Positions 11,085-22,700 of a DNA stretch of 64,000 bases are shown here, one piece after another; positions within the stretch are counted from its first letter, which is position 1; every line of letters begins with the position of its first letter. Made by a program: the position numbers and the translations under genes. Below the pieces are notes generated by a model. The model worked only from the letters and a program-made list of their open reading frames with translations, did no database searches and was not told where the DNA came from. Where the stretch lies: positions 478,385 to 542,384 of the forward strand of contig NW_011887303.1 of NCBI RefSeq assembly GCF_000151315.2, written 5' to 3'. The DNA comes from Capsaspora owczarzaki ATCC 30864. Taxonomy: Eukaryota; Opisthokonta; Filasterea.

Positions 11085-14051
11085 TCAGTTTTCTGGCTCC
11101 TCCGAGCCAGCAGAGTCACCTTCCTTCTTGTCAAACTTTGGACGACGAGGGCCACGGCGACGAGCAGTGCCGGGTGCAGCGGCAGCAGAAGCAGCAGTTG
11201 CCGAGTCCTGCCCTTCAGGCGAGCTTGGCTCGGGTTCAGCTACAGCAGCAGCGGGAGCGACGTGTTCGCTGGTTTCCACAGGAGCGGAAGCAGCAACGGC
11301 AGCAGGAGCAGCGGCAGCAGCGGCAGCAACAGCAGCAGCGGCAGCGGCGGCCAGGTTTTCAGCGGTTGCTTGCTCGAGCGAATTCAAACGGACGAGCGAA
11401 TCGACCGGCTCCGAAGCGGGCGTTTCCGGGACGGCCTCGTCAGGCGTGTCTTCAGCAGCTTGCAGAACTTGCATTGACAGAGGCACAGGCTTTTCCACTG
11501 GCGCAGCAGCAGGGGCAGGCTTCTCAACAGGCTCTGTGACAGCCGCGGTCGTAGTCGCAGGCTCGGCAGAAACAGGGACTGCCACTACTGCAGGAGCAGA
11601 AGCAGGAGCCGATGCAGCAGAAACCACCGCAGCATCTCCTGCAACGGGAGCAGCAGGAGTGCTGCCAGCGGCCGGTTTCTTCTTTCGAGGGGCAGGAACG
11701 GGAGCAGGGCCATCATCCACAGGCTCGGCCGGCACGACAACAGCTGGCTCGGAGGGCTTGGGGGCAGCCGCAGCCGATTGTTTGGCAAAGTTCACCTTGA
11801 AATGCGGCTTGCAGTACGGCTTTTCGCTGAGCATGGCAAAGTCGCCTCGCTTGAGCATGATGCCACATTCCGTGCATGCGACGGTTGGCTCGGCAGTAGC
11901 AGCAGGAGCAGTCGCAGAAGCAGGTGCTCCGATAACCTATCAAGTCAATCCACAAAAACTGAATACTGCGAGACTTGACCAAGATAGAGATGAAGCAAGA
12001 AAGAGAACTCCAAATTACCGGTAATACGCGAACTCCAACGGGCGGGCGGCGCGTTGGCTCTGCACTGGTGGTCTCAGGTGCAGTAGGTGCAGGCGTGGTA
12101 TTGGCTGCTGCTGCGGCCGCATCCTGTGACGATCGACAGGAACGATAGGTCAGTTCACGTCCCAGAATACGCATGCGGCAGAGCTCATCCATCGAGGCAA
12201 ACCTTTTCCATTGCGCCCTTAGCTTCAAGAGCCTGTTGGTTGACAACAGCCTTCATAGTTTGATCGAGATCGCCAAAGCGGGACGTTCGCTGCAGTGAAG
12301 TCACAAACAAACAACACCCAACCAAAGTCACGAAAGGTGAGATGGCGCTCCAATCCTATTCACCACTTGCTCCATAACTCGACAAACAATTGTCCCATAC
12401 CTGTGCAGGGGCGGGTGCCGCTGGTCGCGGCGCTGATTGCGGCCGAGCGCTCGGTTGGGGCTCATCTTCAGCGTCCGTATCGCTGGTGTCGTCGTCCGAG
12501 TCCGTGCCAGAGCCGCTGTCGTCGTCGTTTGCCGGAGCAGAGGGCGAGGAGGGCCCGTTTGCAGTGGACGATGCAGTCGGCACTGCGGGCGGTGGCTTTG
12601 GGCGTCGCGGAGCTGGCTGGGGACGCGGAGCAGCAGCAGCTGCGGCAGGAACGGGAGCAGCAGCGCTGGATGGGGTTGCAGTTATGGCAGGAGAAGACGC
12701 GCCAGCGCTGGATTTCTTCAAAAGAGCCACACATTCGTCACAAACACGCTGCGGCTTGGAGGACATCGGAAGGAGCCACGACTGCGAAGTGCAATTTCCG
12801 CACGCGACTTTGCCACAGTTGCGGCAATGGTGCTTGCGGTTGAAGGTGGTAAACTTGCTGTTTTGACAAACCATGCAAGTCGTTACTTTGGCGTCAGGGA
12901 CCCACACTGCCGCAACGTGGCTCAAGGGAACTTTGCCTGATTGTTCGAACAATTTGAAACAGTTGAAAAATAAATGGAAGGACAGCAATCGCAACGGCGT
13001 GTAGATACGAGGACGGTAGCATGATGCTTTCACTCACCCTTTTTCTGAGTTGCCTTTTCGATATACTGCTGAAGCAGCGAAAGCCAGTGCGCCTTGTCAG
13101 CAGCGCTGTGGGAAATGACATGGAAGGACTTGGTTTTGTGGCTGATCTGGAATCCGTTCATGGCATCTTAGAGAACATCAATAGAATTAAGAGTAAGGGG
13201 TGAGTGGAATGATACAATGGGAGCAGCAGCAGCAGGAGGAGCTGACACGCACCAAAATCAATATTGTTCTCCGAGTCGTAAACGGTCGGGAGGTAGTGGC
13301 ATTGGGCAGTGACAGTCATTTGGTCCAATTCGAGGGCGACTTGCTTGGCATAGCGGCCTTTCGCCAACGATGTTCCGTACACCTTGAAAATAAGAAAAGT
13401 CGTGTCGACCATCATCGAGTGAGTACTTCCCCACAGAAACGAAAAGACCCAATACAAACGAATCAACAGCTACTTTCCGCATACCAACAGGTCATTGAAC
13501 ATGACAAAATAACGGGGCTTGAGCGATTTGCGGCATTGCTTGAGCAGAGTGCCTTCATGCAGAAAGACGCGTCCCGGCGCGAGCAGCGACTGTCGATGAT
13601 TGAATTTTTTTTTTCCTTCTCAACGTGAGCCAAACAAGACATTTGATTTTTCAACTGGTTGCAATCTCGCAAAATCTCAGACATTTGAACCCAAAATTTG
13701 AAAAATTCAACAAAAAAGGGTTTTTCAATGGTTTTTCAATGGTTTTCAATAGGTTTTTTTTTTTCGCACCTGTCCGCCGACGAACGACGCCTGGATTTCG
13801 GTGATCTTGTTGATGTTGTACTCGCTCTCTGCGAGCGGCACCGCATCGTCATCCGGGATGGCTGAGGACGCGCGCACGACCACTGGCGGCGACTGTGGGC
13901 GGTTTGGCCGCGACGCAGACACGGGCGACGTCGCGCCAGTGCGCGGCGGTGCGACAGGGCCAGAGCCAGAGCCAAACGCAGCGCTCGTCGCCGAGCTCAT
14001 GGGCACGGCCGCAACGGGCGCCGAGATGAGCGGATGCTGCTGGCTCGACAT
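11085..14051 (-). CDS. PLEKHF: Phafin-like PH-FYVE protein with long C-terminal extension and half a LIM domain
   Basis: Endosomal adaptor expected to bind phosphatidylinositol 3-phosphate. Eight exons (14051-13770, 13589-13485, 13382-13253, 13166-13038, 12936-12401, 12289-12203, 12123-12019, 11936-11085) total 2226 nt, exactly 742 codons. The N terminus is Ser/Pro-rich. A PH domain follows (GRVFLHEGTLLKQCRKSLKP ... PRYFVMFNDLL ... KSFHVISHSAADKAHWLSLL). The FYVE finger comes next, with the WVPD entry, the RKHHCRNCG basic motif and paired cysteines. This order and the linker HVAAVWVPDAKVTTC are those of Phafin/PLEKHF. Unlike animal Phafins, which stop near here, the protein continues for over 400 residues of Pro/Ala/Glu-rich sequence. 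That tail contains CTEC ... YCKPH, the second zinc site of a LIM domain without the first. The start codon lies about 20 bp from a 30-nt A run. Confidence 0.85.
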
Positions 14052-14072
14052 TGATGGGAGGAAAACGAATGG

Positions 14073-14104
<32 letters not shown>

Positions 14105-14270
14105 ACTGAAAATTTTGTATTGAATTGCATTGGATTTGGATTTGGATTACCGCTGCAGCTTGCAATGCAATGCAAAGGGTACTCAGAGAAGCATGGATCC
14201 AAAACAAAATCAAGTTGCTTCACACACTCCTTCTTCTTTCATCTCTTATCATACTGTAATAAACAAACAC
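14052..14270. promoter_or_regulatory. Short bidirectional promoter with 30-nt poly(dA:dT) tract
   Basis: Only 219 bp separate the PH-FYVE start (14051, minus) from the C1orf50-like start (14271, plus). The run of A at 14073-14102 lies next to the minus-strand gene. Poly(dA:dT) tracts of this kind exclude nucleosomes in yeast promoters; that they do so here is inference. Confidence 0.55.
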
Positions 14271-15197
14271 ATGTCGAGCAGTGGAGCATCGACGGCCGGC
14301 AACGGGGCGGGTGCGAGCGACATGGCGGCAGAGCGGCTCGCCGTGGCACAGTACGCGACAGTCAATGCCGACGCACTTGGCACTGTGCAGCTGTCGTCGC
14401 TGGACACCAACGTGCTGACTGCGACGGCGGGCGCCCCGCGTGAGCACCTGGTCGACCTCGCGCGAGCAATCCAGGACGCGGACGTGACCCTGCGCGCCAC
14501 GACGGGTGCTAAGATGCAGGTCATTGTCGACCAAATCCGACTGCTTCAGATGCAGGCGCGAGTGTTTATGGAGGAGGCGCGACGCGACGCCGATCTGCAC
14601 CGCGCTGCGTGTAACTTTACCAAGCGTGCGGGAACCACGTACCATCTGTACCGCCGCGACGGGCCCCAGGACGATGGCGTGCCATACTTGTCACTGTTGT
14701 CGCCTGAGGAGTGGGGTGCGCGGGGCACGCCACACACATTTGTCGGATCCTACCGCCTCGAGGCCGACCAGACCTGGACGCCCGTCGAGCGCATCCGCCA
14801 TCGCGAGGACAACTCTGCGTTTGTGCAGCGATTGCTGGGACCCAACATTATCAAGTACACGGACGCGCCGCTCTTTACGCAGCAGTTGAACATGATTGAC
14901 AACTCGTACAGCAGCGTCGCGCCGCAACAGCTCCTCGGCCCAAGCAGTAACAGCAGCGGCACCAGCGAGTCGCTTGGATCTGCGGGTGGACAACAGCCAC
15001 AGGCGGTGCAGAGCTACCAATCCTCACAGTCCATGATGATGATGATGACACCTCAGCAGCAGCAACAAAATCCAATGGCGCAACAGATTCTAAATCAGTC
15101 GACCCTGGTTACTCCCGTGCCAAAGCGCCAACTCGGCAACGCCGTTCCACTTCCCGCGTCTGTCCGCCAACCAGAGGGATTTGAGCAAGCGCAATGA
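14271..15197 (+). CDS. C1orf50: C1orf50-like protein (DUF2452 family)
   Basis: Protein of unknown biochemical role, conserved across eukaryotes. The core (about residues 50-190) follows human C1orf50 closely: HLVDLARAIQDADVTLRATT, KMQVIVDQIRLLQMQARVFM, EEARRDADLHRAACNFTKRA, GTTYHLYRRDGPQDD, LSLLSPEEWG, HTFVGSYRLEADQTWTPVE. The N terminus is Gly/Ala/Ser-rich. The last ~100 residues are Gln/Ser-rich (a polyQ stretch near 15052-15070), an addition not found in the short human protein. No intron is needed. I prefer the ATG at 14271 (MSSSGAST); in-frame ATGs at 14193 and 14130 would extend it by 26 or 47 residues without homology. It is transcribed divergently from the PH-FYVE gene. Confidence 0.85.
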   Translation: MSSSGASTAGNGAGASDMAAERLAVAQYATVNADALGTVQLSSLDTNVLTATAGAPREHLVDLARAIQDADVTLRATTGAKMQVIVDQIRLLQMQARVFMEEARRDADLHRAACNFTKRAGTTYHLYRRDGPQDDGVPYLSLLSPEEWGARGTPHTFVGSYRLEADQTWTPVERIRHREDNSAFVQRLLGPNIIKYTDAPLFTQQLNMIDNSYSSVAPQQLLGPSSNSSGTSESLGSAGGQQPQAVQSYQSSQSMMMMMTPQQQQQNPMAQQILNQSTLVTPVPKRQLGNAVPLPASVRQPEGFEQAQ

Positions 15198-15611
15198 CGG
15201 ATGGTTGAGATTGTTGGATGATCTTCAATGTGCTTTTTGTTCATTCTTGTTAAAATGGAGAAAAAACAATGAAAACCAAACCCCAAAATACAAACACAGT
15301 CTGTAGAATGGTCATTCTATGGCAGCAGATAATAAACAGGGAATAAACGCATGCATTAAAAGATCAGGAGTGACAATGGCACAAAAGCAAAAGAAAGAAA
15401 GAAAAAAAAGTACAAGAGAACGTGAAAGTCGGGGTAAAAATCAAAACAATGTCTACAATCACGACAACAGCGTAGAGATGCTAGTTTGAAAAAATGAGCA
15501 CGAGCAAATGAGAAACAAGAGCTTGAATTCGGGGGGAAGAATAAGCTGGGGGGTGTGTGTGATAGGATGAAGCAATGACGGAGAAAAAACAATGACGAAA
15601 AGTGAGCGAAA
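15198..15611. other. Convergent 3' flank, no gene seen
   Basis: About 410 bp between the C1orf50-like stop (+) and the zinc-finger gene stop (-). It contains AATAAA at about 15332 and 15342 on the plus strand, which could be polyadenylation signals. No gene recognised. Confidence 0.45.
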
Positions 15612-16988
15612 TCAGCTGGATCCGGATGCAGCTTCGACGGGCAGCAGGTGAGGAAGCTCGCTTGCAGAGCCAGACGCAAGCGTCGCACTGGGAGTAGCAT
15701 GGCCGTCCTGATCCAACGCAGCGTCGGACGAGATGCGCAGATACGCGTCCGTCACAACGTTGGGATTGTTCTCCCGACGCGCATGTCGTCGCAAATGCAT
15801 GGCGAGATGGTCGGACCGCCGGAAGGTGTGTCCGCACCGTGCACACAAGTACGGCTTTGCACCGCTGTGCTTTTGCATGTGTCGAGTAAGCTCATCGGAG
15901 CGCATAAAGGACGACCCGCAATCGGGCCAGGTGCAAGCGTAAGGTCGCTCGCCAGTGTGAATGCGAATGTGCGCTTTGAGGTGCGAGTTTTTCCAATACG
16001 ACTTGCCACATGTTTCATGAGGACAGACAAACTGCTTGTGCTCCTCGTGGTCGACAGCATACGAGGCCCGACGGCGTTGAACGCGCTTGGCTCGGACAAA
16101 GGTGGTCCCATCGTCAACCCGTGAATCATCCGCGTCTTCGTCGCTCTCCTCAGAGTCTTCCTTTTCCTCGCCGGGCGCGGCCTCTGTCCTGATGGCAACA
16201 ACGGAGATTTCGTCAGCACGAGATGGATGGCTCGAACCAGTCGGTGTGCCATTGCTTTGCTTTCGCCTCCGCGGCGGCTTGATCGACCGGCGTTGCTGCT
16301 GCTGTTGTTGTTGTTGATGATGATGCTGGTGTAGTTGCTGATGCTGTTGCTGCTGGTGTTGTACCGACGCTGGAGGATAGACTGTAGGTCCAGTGCCCAG
16401 GAAACCAGAAGCAAATGCTGCTGTTGGAGGCAACGCTCCGCCATTTGACTGGGAAGGAAGGACTCCAGGAAATCCCGAAGTAACACCAGGGTGGCCTGCA
16501 TGCTGGCCGGGCGGGGCAATGAGTTGTTGGTGCTGGCGTTGCAGATCAAGATCAAAATCGGCCTGCGAAGAGGAAGCTGTGAGGTGCAGCGGCTGGTTGA
16601 CCGGATGAGGAGGCCCTTGTTGGAGGTGTTGGGGTGGGTACATGTACGGTTGCAGGGGCGTCGGGTGGAAGCCTTGCATCCGTAGATGCTGCTGCTGCTG
16701 CTGCTGTTGTTGTTGTTGCTGTTGCTGTTGCTGTTGGTGTTGCTGCTGTGGGTGGGCCAGCGGCGTGGACGTCAGGGGCATGCCAGGAGGTGGTGGGAAC
16801 GAGTTGAATGGTTGTCCGAGTTGACCGGACTGGAGATGCGAGTGGGCATGCTGTGGCAAGTCCTGTGGCGTGAACATGACGGGCGAGCGTTGAAACTCTC
16901 CAGATGGAAAGGAGTTGAGTTGCGTTGGCATTCCAGCATGAATGGGGTGTTGTTGTTGCTGCTGCTGCTGCTGCGGTTGCTGCTGCGG

Positions 16989-17020
<32 letters not shown>

Positions 17021-17575
17021 GCTGCTGCTGCTGCTGTGATTGTTGGGGTTGCTGCTGGTGTTGCGGCTGCGGTTGCTGCATGTACATGGGCGGAGGTGGA
17101 AGCATTGAATAGTGCGGCGATGCCGAATTCTGCGAAGCTTGCGAGCTATGCGAGTGATCAAAGCTACCCGATGCTTGCATGGCAACAAACGGACTTAGTG
17201 ACAGCAAGCTGCTCCGCTGGGAAACGGTGGAGCTGGCGGTACTCATCGAAGCGTTCATCGGAGAGGCGCCCGAAGCAAGCGAATTGTTCGACCACCACGC
17301 TAGCTGTGAATTGGGCGCTTGTTGCTGCAGTTGCTGTTGCTGTGCAGGCGTTGTGAGTTGTCCGTTGATGCTCGTGCTGGTTGACAATGCGGCAGAGATG
17401 GAGCCGTTTTGCAAGCCCGAGCTGGACACGGAAACCTCCGAAACAACAGCACCACCGTCCACAGGCTCGGCCACAAGCAAAGGCAGCGGACCGGGTTGCG
17501 CAGATTTAATGTCGCCAGGGAGGCGTGGTTGCATTGCTTCGTCGAGCGACGAAGAATACATCCGAGATGAAGTTG

Positions 17576-17607
<32 letters not shown>

Positions 17608-17826
17608 GGTTGCAGCTGTTGAGGAAGCGGAAGCTGCGACTGTGGATGCTTGGCCTGTGGGTGCTGCACGATGTGTTGAAGTTGCTGATGCATCTGATGC
17701 GGCAGCTGGATGGGTTGCTGGGGCATGGGTTGCGGCTTCCACCCGTAAAACCCCGCAGCAGTGGACATTGGAAGTTGCTGCTGGTGCTGGTGCTGGAGGT
17801 GCTGGTGATGCTGCGGCTGCTGCTGC

Positions 17827-17862
<36 letters not shown>

Positions 17863-18737
17863 AGTGCATCTGCTGGATTCATGGGCGCAAACCCAGGCAT
17901 GCGTCCGCCATCGACGGCAGCATAATGGCCGATGGGGTGCGACAGCGGCATTGACGGCATTGACGGCATGTGAGAGGGCATGAGGGGTGGCGGATACGGG
18001 AAGATTGGCGGTGGGGCGTGGCTGCTAGGTGCGAACGCGTAAGGGTTGCTACCAGATTGATCCAGCATCATCGAGGAAGACCCAGGCAGCGAGAACATGC
18101 TCGGGGACGTGCTGTTCGTGTCCTGCTGCGGCAATCGTGGAGGGAGTGACACGTTGCCACTGCTGCTGCCGTCCGCAGACACGTTCGAAGACGAGGAAAA
18201 GGGGGCAACGTCCTGGGACGCTGCAGCGAGACCGCTTGAGCCAGCAGCGAGCCGGTCGTTATCCTGCACTTGAGCTGGATGAAACGCAGTCAGCCCAGCA
18301 GCGGCAGGTGGCGGATGCGACGCAAGAGGAGCGGCAAGCGCGCCCCCAGCAAAAGTTGCGCCTGTTGGGTTGCTGCCGTTAAGGAGCTGCTGCTGCTGCT
18401 GCTGTTGCTGCGCAGTCTGCTGGTCTGTGCTGCCCGCCGTGCTTGTGCTGGAATGGGGCTGCGCGGTGGTTGTGGAGGCGGGGTGGTCGGCACCACCAGC
18501 ATAAGGGGCGGCAGGGGCGGGCGATGCGATGAGTCGGGACCGCGTGTCTGGTGGCAGCTGCTGTTGCGGCGGCGGTTGGTGAGCGTGGTCCTGCTGCTGC
18601 TGGTTCTGGTTCTGGTTCTGGTTCTGGTTGGGGTGATGGTGATGGTGATGATGATGATGATGATGGTGGTGGTGTTGCTCATTGGACGCGAGCCCTTCGG
18701 CTGCTGCAGAGGCCGCTAACGGGTACGTGTTCGACAT
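15612..18737 (-). CDS. KLF/Sp-type C2H2 transcription factor with very long polyglutamine-rich region
   Basis: Predicted sequence-specific DNA-binding factor, 1041 residues in one exon. Three C2H2 fingers near the C terminus have the KLF/Sp spacing: the first begins [20 protein letters not shown], the second carries RSDELTRH and the third RSDHLAMH. Helix positions that touch DNA match KLF/Sp proteins (KNSHLKAH compared with [16 protein letters not shown] identical), so a GC-box or CACCC site is the expected target. About 800 residues before the fingers are low complexity: a His run and NQ repeats near 18600-18680 and many CAG/CTG-encoded Gln runs (for example 16684-16740, 16950-17035, 17580-17610, 17820-17865). 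An acidic ESDEDAD patch lies just before the fingers. The start at 18737 ([15 protein letters not shown]) is preferred; the frame stays open upstream to 19355, but that part is not protein-like. Confidence 0.83.
16684..17865 (-). repeat. CAG/CTG trinucleotide tracts encoding polyglutamine
   Basis: Clusters of CTG/TTG on the plus strand (CAG/CAA in the gene) at about 16684-16745, 16950-17035, 17578-17608 and 17811-17862. CAA and CAG codons are mixed, which shows selection or history at the protein level and not simple slippage alone. These tracts are likely to vary in length between strains. Confidence 0.85.
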
Positions 18738-19725
18738 GATGATGATGATGATGATGATGGCGACGAGACAAACCGCGGCGGCGACACAAAACGACGCGAC
18801 GACGCCAACGCTGCAGCTCCAAGGACAACGGTGGCAATGACGATGATGACAACGGCAATGACCAACAAAGAAGCTGCTGTCGTGGTTTTGCAGAGTGAAC
18901 TTTGGCGCTGTCGAGGTGTGATTTGTGATCGAAAAAAAAAAAAAAAAAAAAAGCTGTGGTTTCAAAGGGGAAAATAGAAAAAAAAAAAAAAAAACAATGA
19001 AAGGTTCAAACCAACAAGCAAAATGTACGTCAGCAACGGCAGGGGGAAAAACCCGGGAGAAAGTGGACAACGAAAGGAGAGGAAGAGGAAGAGGAAGAGA
19101 AAGAGAGGGCATTGGATGGACGATGGGTGGGGAGTGCCTTAAAGAAATGTTGGCTTTGGGGTGTGGGCAAAATGGAAGAGGGAGTGGAATTGGGAATGAC
19201 AGAGTTGAGTGTGTGAAAGAGAGGGGAAGGAGAGCGCGCAACAGAGTGTGCTTTGTGTGTGTGTGAGTGCATGAGCGTGCGTATGGAGGGCGAAGGGGGG
19301 CAAGCAGAGGGCAAGGAAGGATGGAGGGAGGGAGGGGTGGAAATACCGGTGTCACCTCCTCCTCGGCTTCATTCCATCAAATCACCTCCTCTCGGCTTTA
19401 TTTCGCATCCATCGACGCGTCCTCGACCCCCAACCTGCAAGGAATGTCACACCTTGCTCCAAGCACCAAAAGGCACCCCCACACTCACAACGGAGAGGAA
19501 GACCACTTGATAGCTGTCCGCAGGGGGTTTGGGAACGCCAACAAAGCTCGCAAAGAGAATCCGACGACACACACGATGGCCTCACACACACGCCTCGCAG
19601 CCATCCCAACGGCACTCTGTGCTTTTAAGGGAGACAGAGCTCGTTGTGCTGAGGACGATCATCGCGGACTCGCTCGGTAATTTGAATGTGAATGCAGCTC
19701 ACACGAGTAACGCACGTTTTCTTCT

Positions 19726-19768
<43 letters not shown>

Positions 19769-22700
19769 CTTCCCCTTATCCCGCGCAATCGGCATTGCCA
19801 TCGCGCAATCACACTCGTGTTGCTGGAGATGGGACGGATTTCCAGTGTGATGATGTGCGGTTGGAGTCGATCGTGGCTTGGGAGCGAGTGGTGACTCAGA
19901 TTCAACCAAAGGAGAGGGAAAGAGAAAATCCGCACCGTTAAAAACAACCAAAAAAAAAAAAAAAAAGAATGATCCGATTCTCAATGATGAATCATTAAAA
20001 TTGATATAGAGGCCAATGTGGAAGACCACCACTCTCGCATTGCTTTTGTGAATATCTTCGCTTTTCAACTGCTTGCGGGGGGTGGGTGGAGGGCAAGGTT
20101 GGAGTGGATGGAGGTAAGCAGGACAAAGCGAGAAAGAACGACGAAAAACAAAAAGGTGTTGAAACGGATTGCGGACTCCCCAACAACAACAACAACAACA
20201 GCCCCAGGCAACAGCCCCGCGCGCCAGTTCCCCCCTCCCTTGTGCGTGACAATCATGAGAAATGAAGGTACGAGTGTGTGAGTGCATGTGCGAGGGAGAG
20301 AGAGCGAGAGACAGAGAGAGAGAGAGGCAGCGACAGGAGGCGAGACAGCGAGGGAGTGAAAAAGAAGGAAATCAAGAAACAAACTAAAAAAACAGTCCGC
20401 AAACCAAGCAAACCCTCCACAGCCACAACGTCCAAAGGACCAGAGCGAGAGAGCAGATAGGAGCATGATAATCATCACAGTGACCGACTGCACACTGCAG
20501 GATAGGTGAAAGAGCGAGAGAAGAGCAAAATGAAGGTCGCGTTCTGACCGCAATCGCAAAAAAGCGACCACTTTTAAAAACAACAAACAAACATTAAAAA
20601 ATGCGGGGTTTGAGCTTTTGGAGGGCAACAACGCGATGACACTGTGCTCGTTTGCTCAGCCTTGGATAATAAAAAACATAAGATAAGCACTCGTTGGGGA
20701 GACATGACGTAGCAGGATGAGCGTGTTCGCCGAAGCACTTTCACGGAGCGAATCAAAGGGAAAAAACCGCTTGGTCGCGAAAAGATAACACCCGAAAAAT
20801 GGGAACTCCCTCGCAATTCCATTTCGCCGCTGAAATGCCCAGCCCCCTTCGCTCACTTAATGAGGGGAGTGGGGAGGGGGATGCAGACCAACCATCAGAC
20901 ATGTTGACAAGGCAAAAGGGGAGCGATGGGGGGGACGGCCGCATCGGGGGAAATTAAGGGGAGCCGATCAAAGGAGTCACCCTTCCCTTTGTTTTTTACA
21001 TTGACAACTTCCCAAACCAATCCGCGTGTTATTGACAGATTCGTAGCAATCCACTCCCCGACACCCTCGCTCGCACTCGATCACACTAGGGATCGAGCTG
21101 CCACGCAACGAAGATGGAGTCGGGAGAGCCAACCCATCGACCCCGAAGCAACGAGCGAATCGGCGAACAACAAACAACAAAACATCCAACGACAGTTTTT
21201 GTTAGATGGACTGCGCGTTGGGGCGTAGAGGAAGCCCCTCGATCGGCAGGCGAGCTGGTGACGCCAGCAGTGCCAGGCTCAACCAACGACAGCTCACAAA
21301 CAAGAGGAGAGGCGGTGCGAGAAGAGGGGACGCGAGAGAGCACAGGCCGTTTGATGGCTGCCGCCGTCCGCGGGCTTCATCCCTCCTCGCCCCTTTACCT
21401 CCCACTTGCGCCGTGGCTGGAGTGCGCGAGAAGGAACAAGCAGCTCCCGCTCCGCCAGTGCGATCGAGTTGACACCTTCCATCTCGAACGCGCTTCCACT
21501 GGGCGCTCGTTTTGTTGCTTTTTCCATTTGTTTTTTTTTTTTCTAACATCTCAAACCGAATTCTTACAAAGAAGAAGAAACGAAAACGAAGACTGCTGAA
21601 CACCAGAAGAAGAAAGGTCGAGAGAACAAGCAGCAGGGTGCAAAGAGATGCAGCTGTTGTGTGGGTCTCAGGAAGCGGAGAGAGAAGGGGAGAGAGAAGG
21701 AAGCGGGGCGAGAGCAACAGCAGTGAAACTGAAACCAGAAGCGATGCACAACTCGACCCCCCACCACCACCACCCACTTCATTCCGCACAAGCACCAGCA
21801 CCTCGGGAGGATGGGACTGCATTGTAGGCAAGCGCGAGATGAGTGACTGCAGGTGGTGGCTGTGTTTCAGCAAAAAAAGTGCGCGCGGTCGGCGGTTGCT
21901 CGAAAGTGAAAAACCGCCGAGAACCACCGCCGCCCTCGCTTCTTCTCCAGCACCTCCCACATGAGTGCATCGCTCCTCTTCAAAGCTCGTTAAATGCTCG
22001 TTGTGGTGATAAAGTGCGCGTTTTGGGCGCTGAGGCACCAACGAGGAGCGAACACTCAAAAACGACCAAAAACGGTTTGAGGATCGAAACGCCACCACTT
22101 TCGAAACGATGGCGTTTTGCGGAACGAGTTTGCGCGAATGTGTCGCCATAGCCACATGGGCAGGTGCTGCAAACGATGTTGCAGCTACCGCGAGCGAACA
22201 GCTGCACAGAACGCGCGTCTCTGCCCCCCGACAGCACTCGTAACACCGAAAAGTTCGCACGCGACGCTGCGAATTCAATCGCCCTTCGTTGCTTTTGCAA
22301 GTTCCCGTGCCACCCGTCACGCATCGCTTTGTCTCCAGCACCACAAAAGTCGGGTATTGCCCGTGTCACCGGCAAAGAGCTCGGACGAGGATGTCCGGCA
22401 ACCTCCGAACAAGCGGAACAAGATCAAGCGCCGTAAAAATTGCGCTTTTTTTATCAATGTCCCCGCCCAATAGTCTCCCCGCCCCCCTCCCCTTCTCATG
22501 TCGCCTGCATCAGTCGGCTGTCAATACCACCACTCTGCACATGCGGTGTTTTCCGCTCGCAGACACCGCTACAACAAAGACCACAAAAGGGCTTTTTCTG
22601 GGCAAACCACGCGTTTCCATCGTTTCTTCTTCTTCACTTTCTTTTGTGCTTTTGTTACCTCGCAAGTGCCGACTCGTGTCAAACAGCGTACGGTCATACA

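Noticed and set aside
18738-19355. N-terminal extension of the KLF/Sp-type frame to an ATG at 19355
   Set aside because: The extra part is translated poly-T and repeats (poly-Phe, poly-Ile from GAT/ATC runs); a normal start exists at 18737.
21202-22344. 380-codon open frame on the minus strand in the gene-free region
   Set aside because: No recognisable domain, runs of Ser/Leu/Phe where DNA is T/C-rich, and no splice-linked partner; looks like a chance frame in GC-rich DNA.
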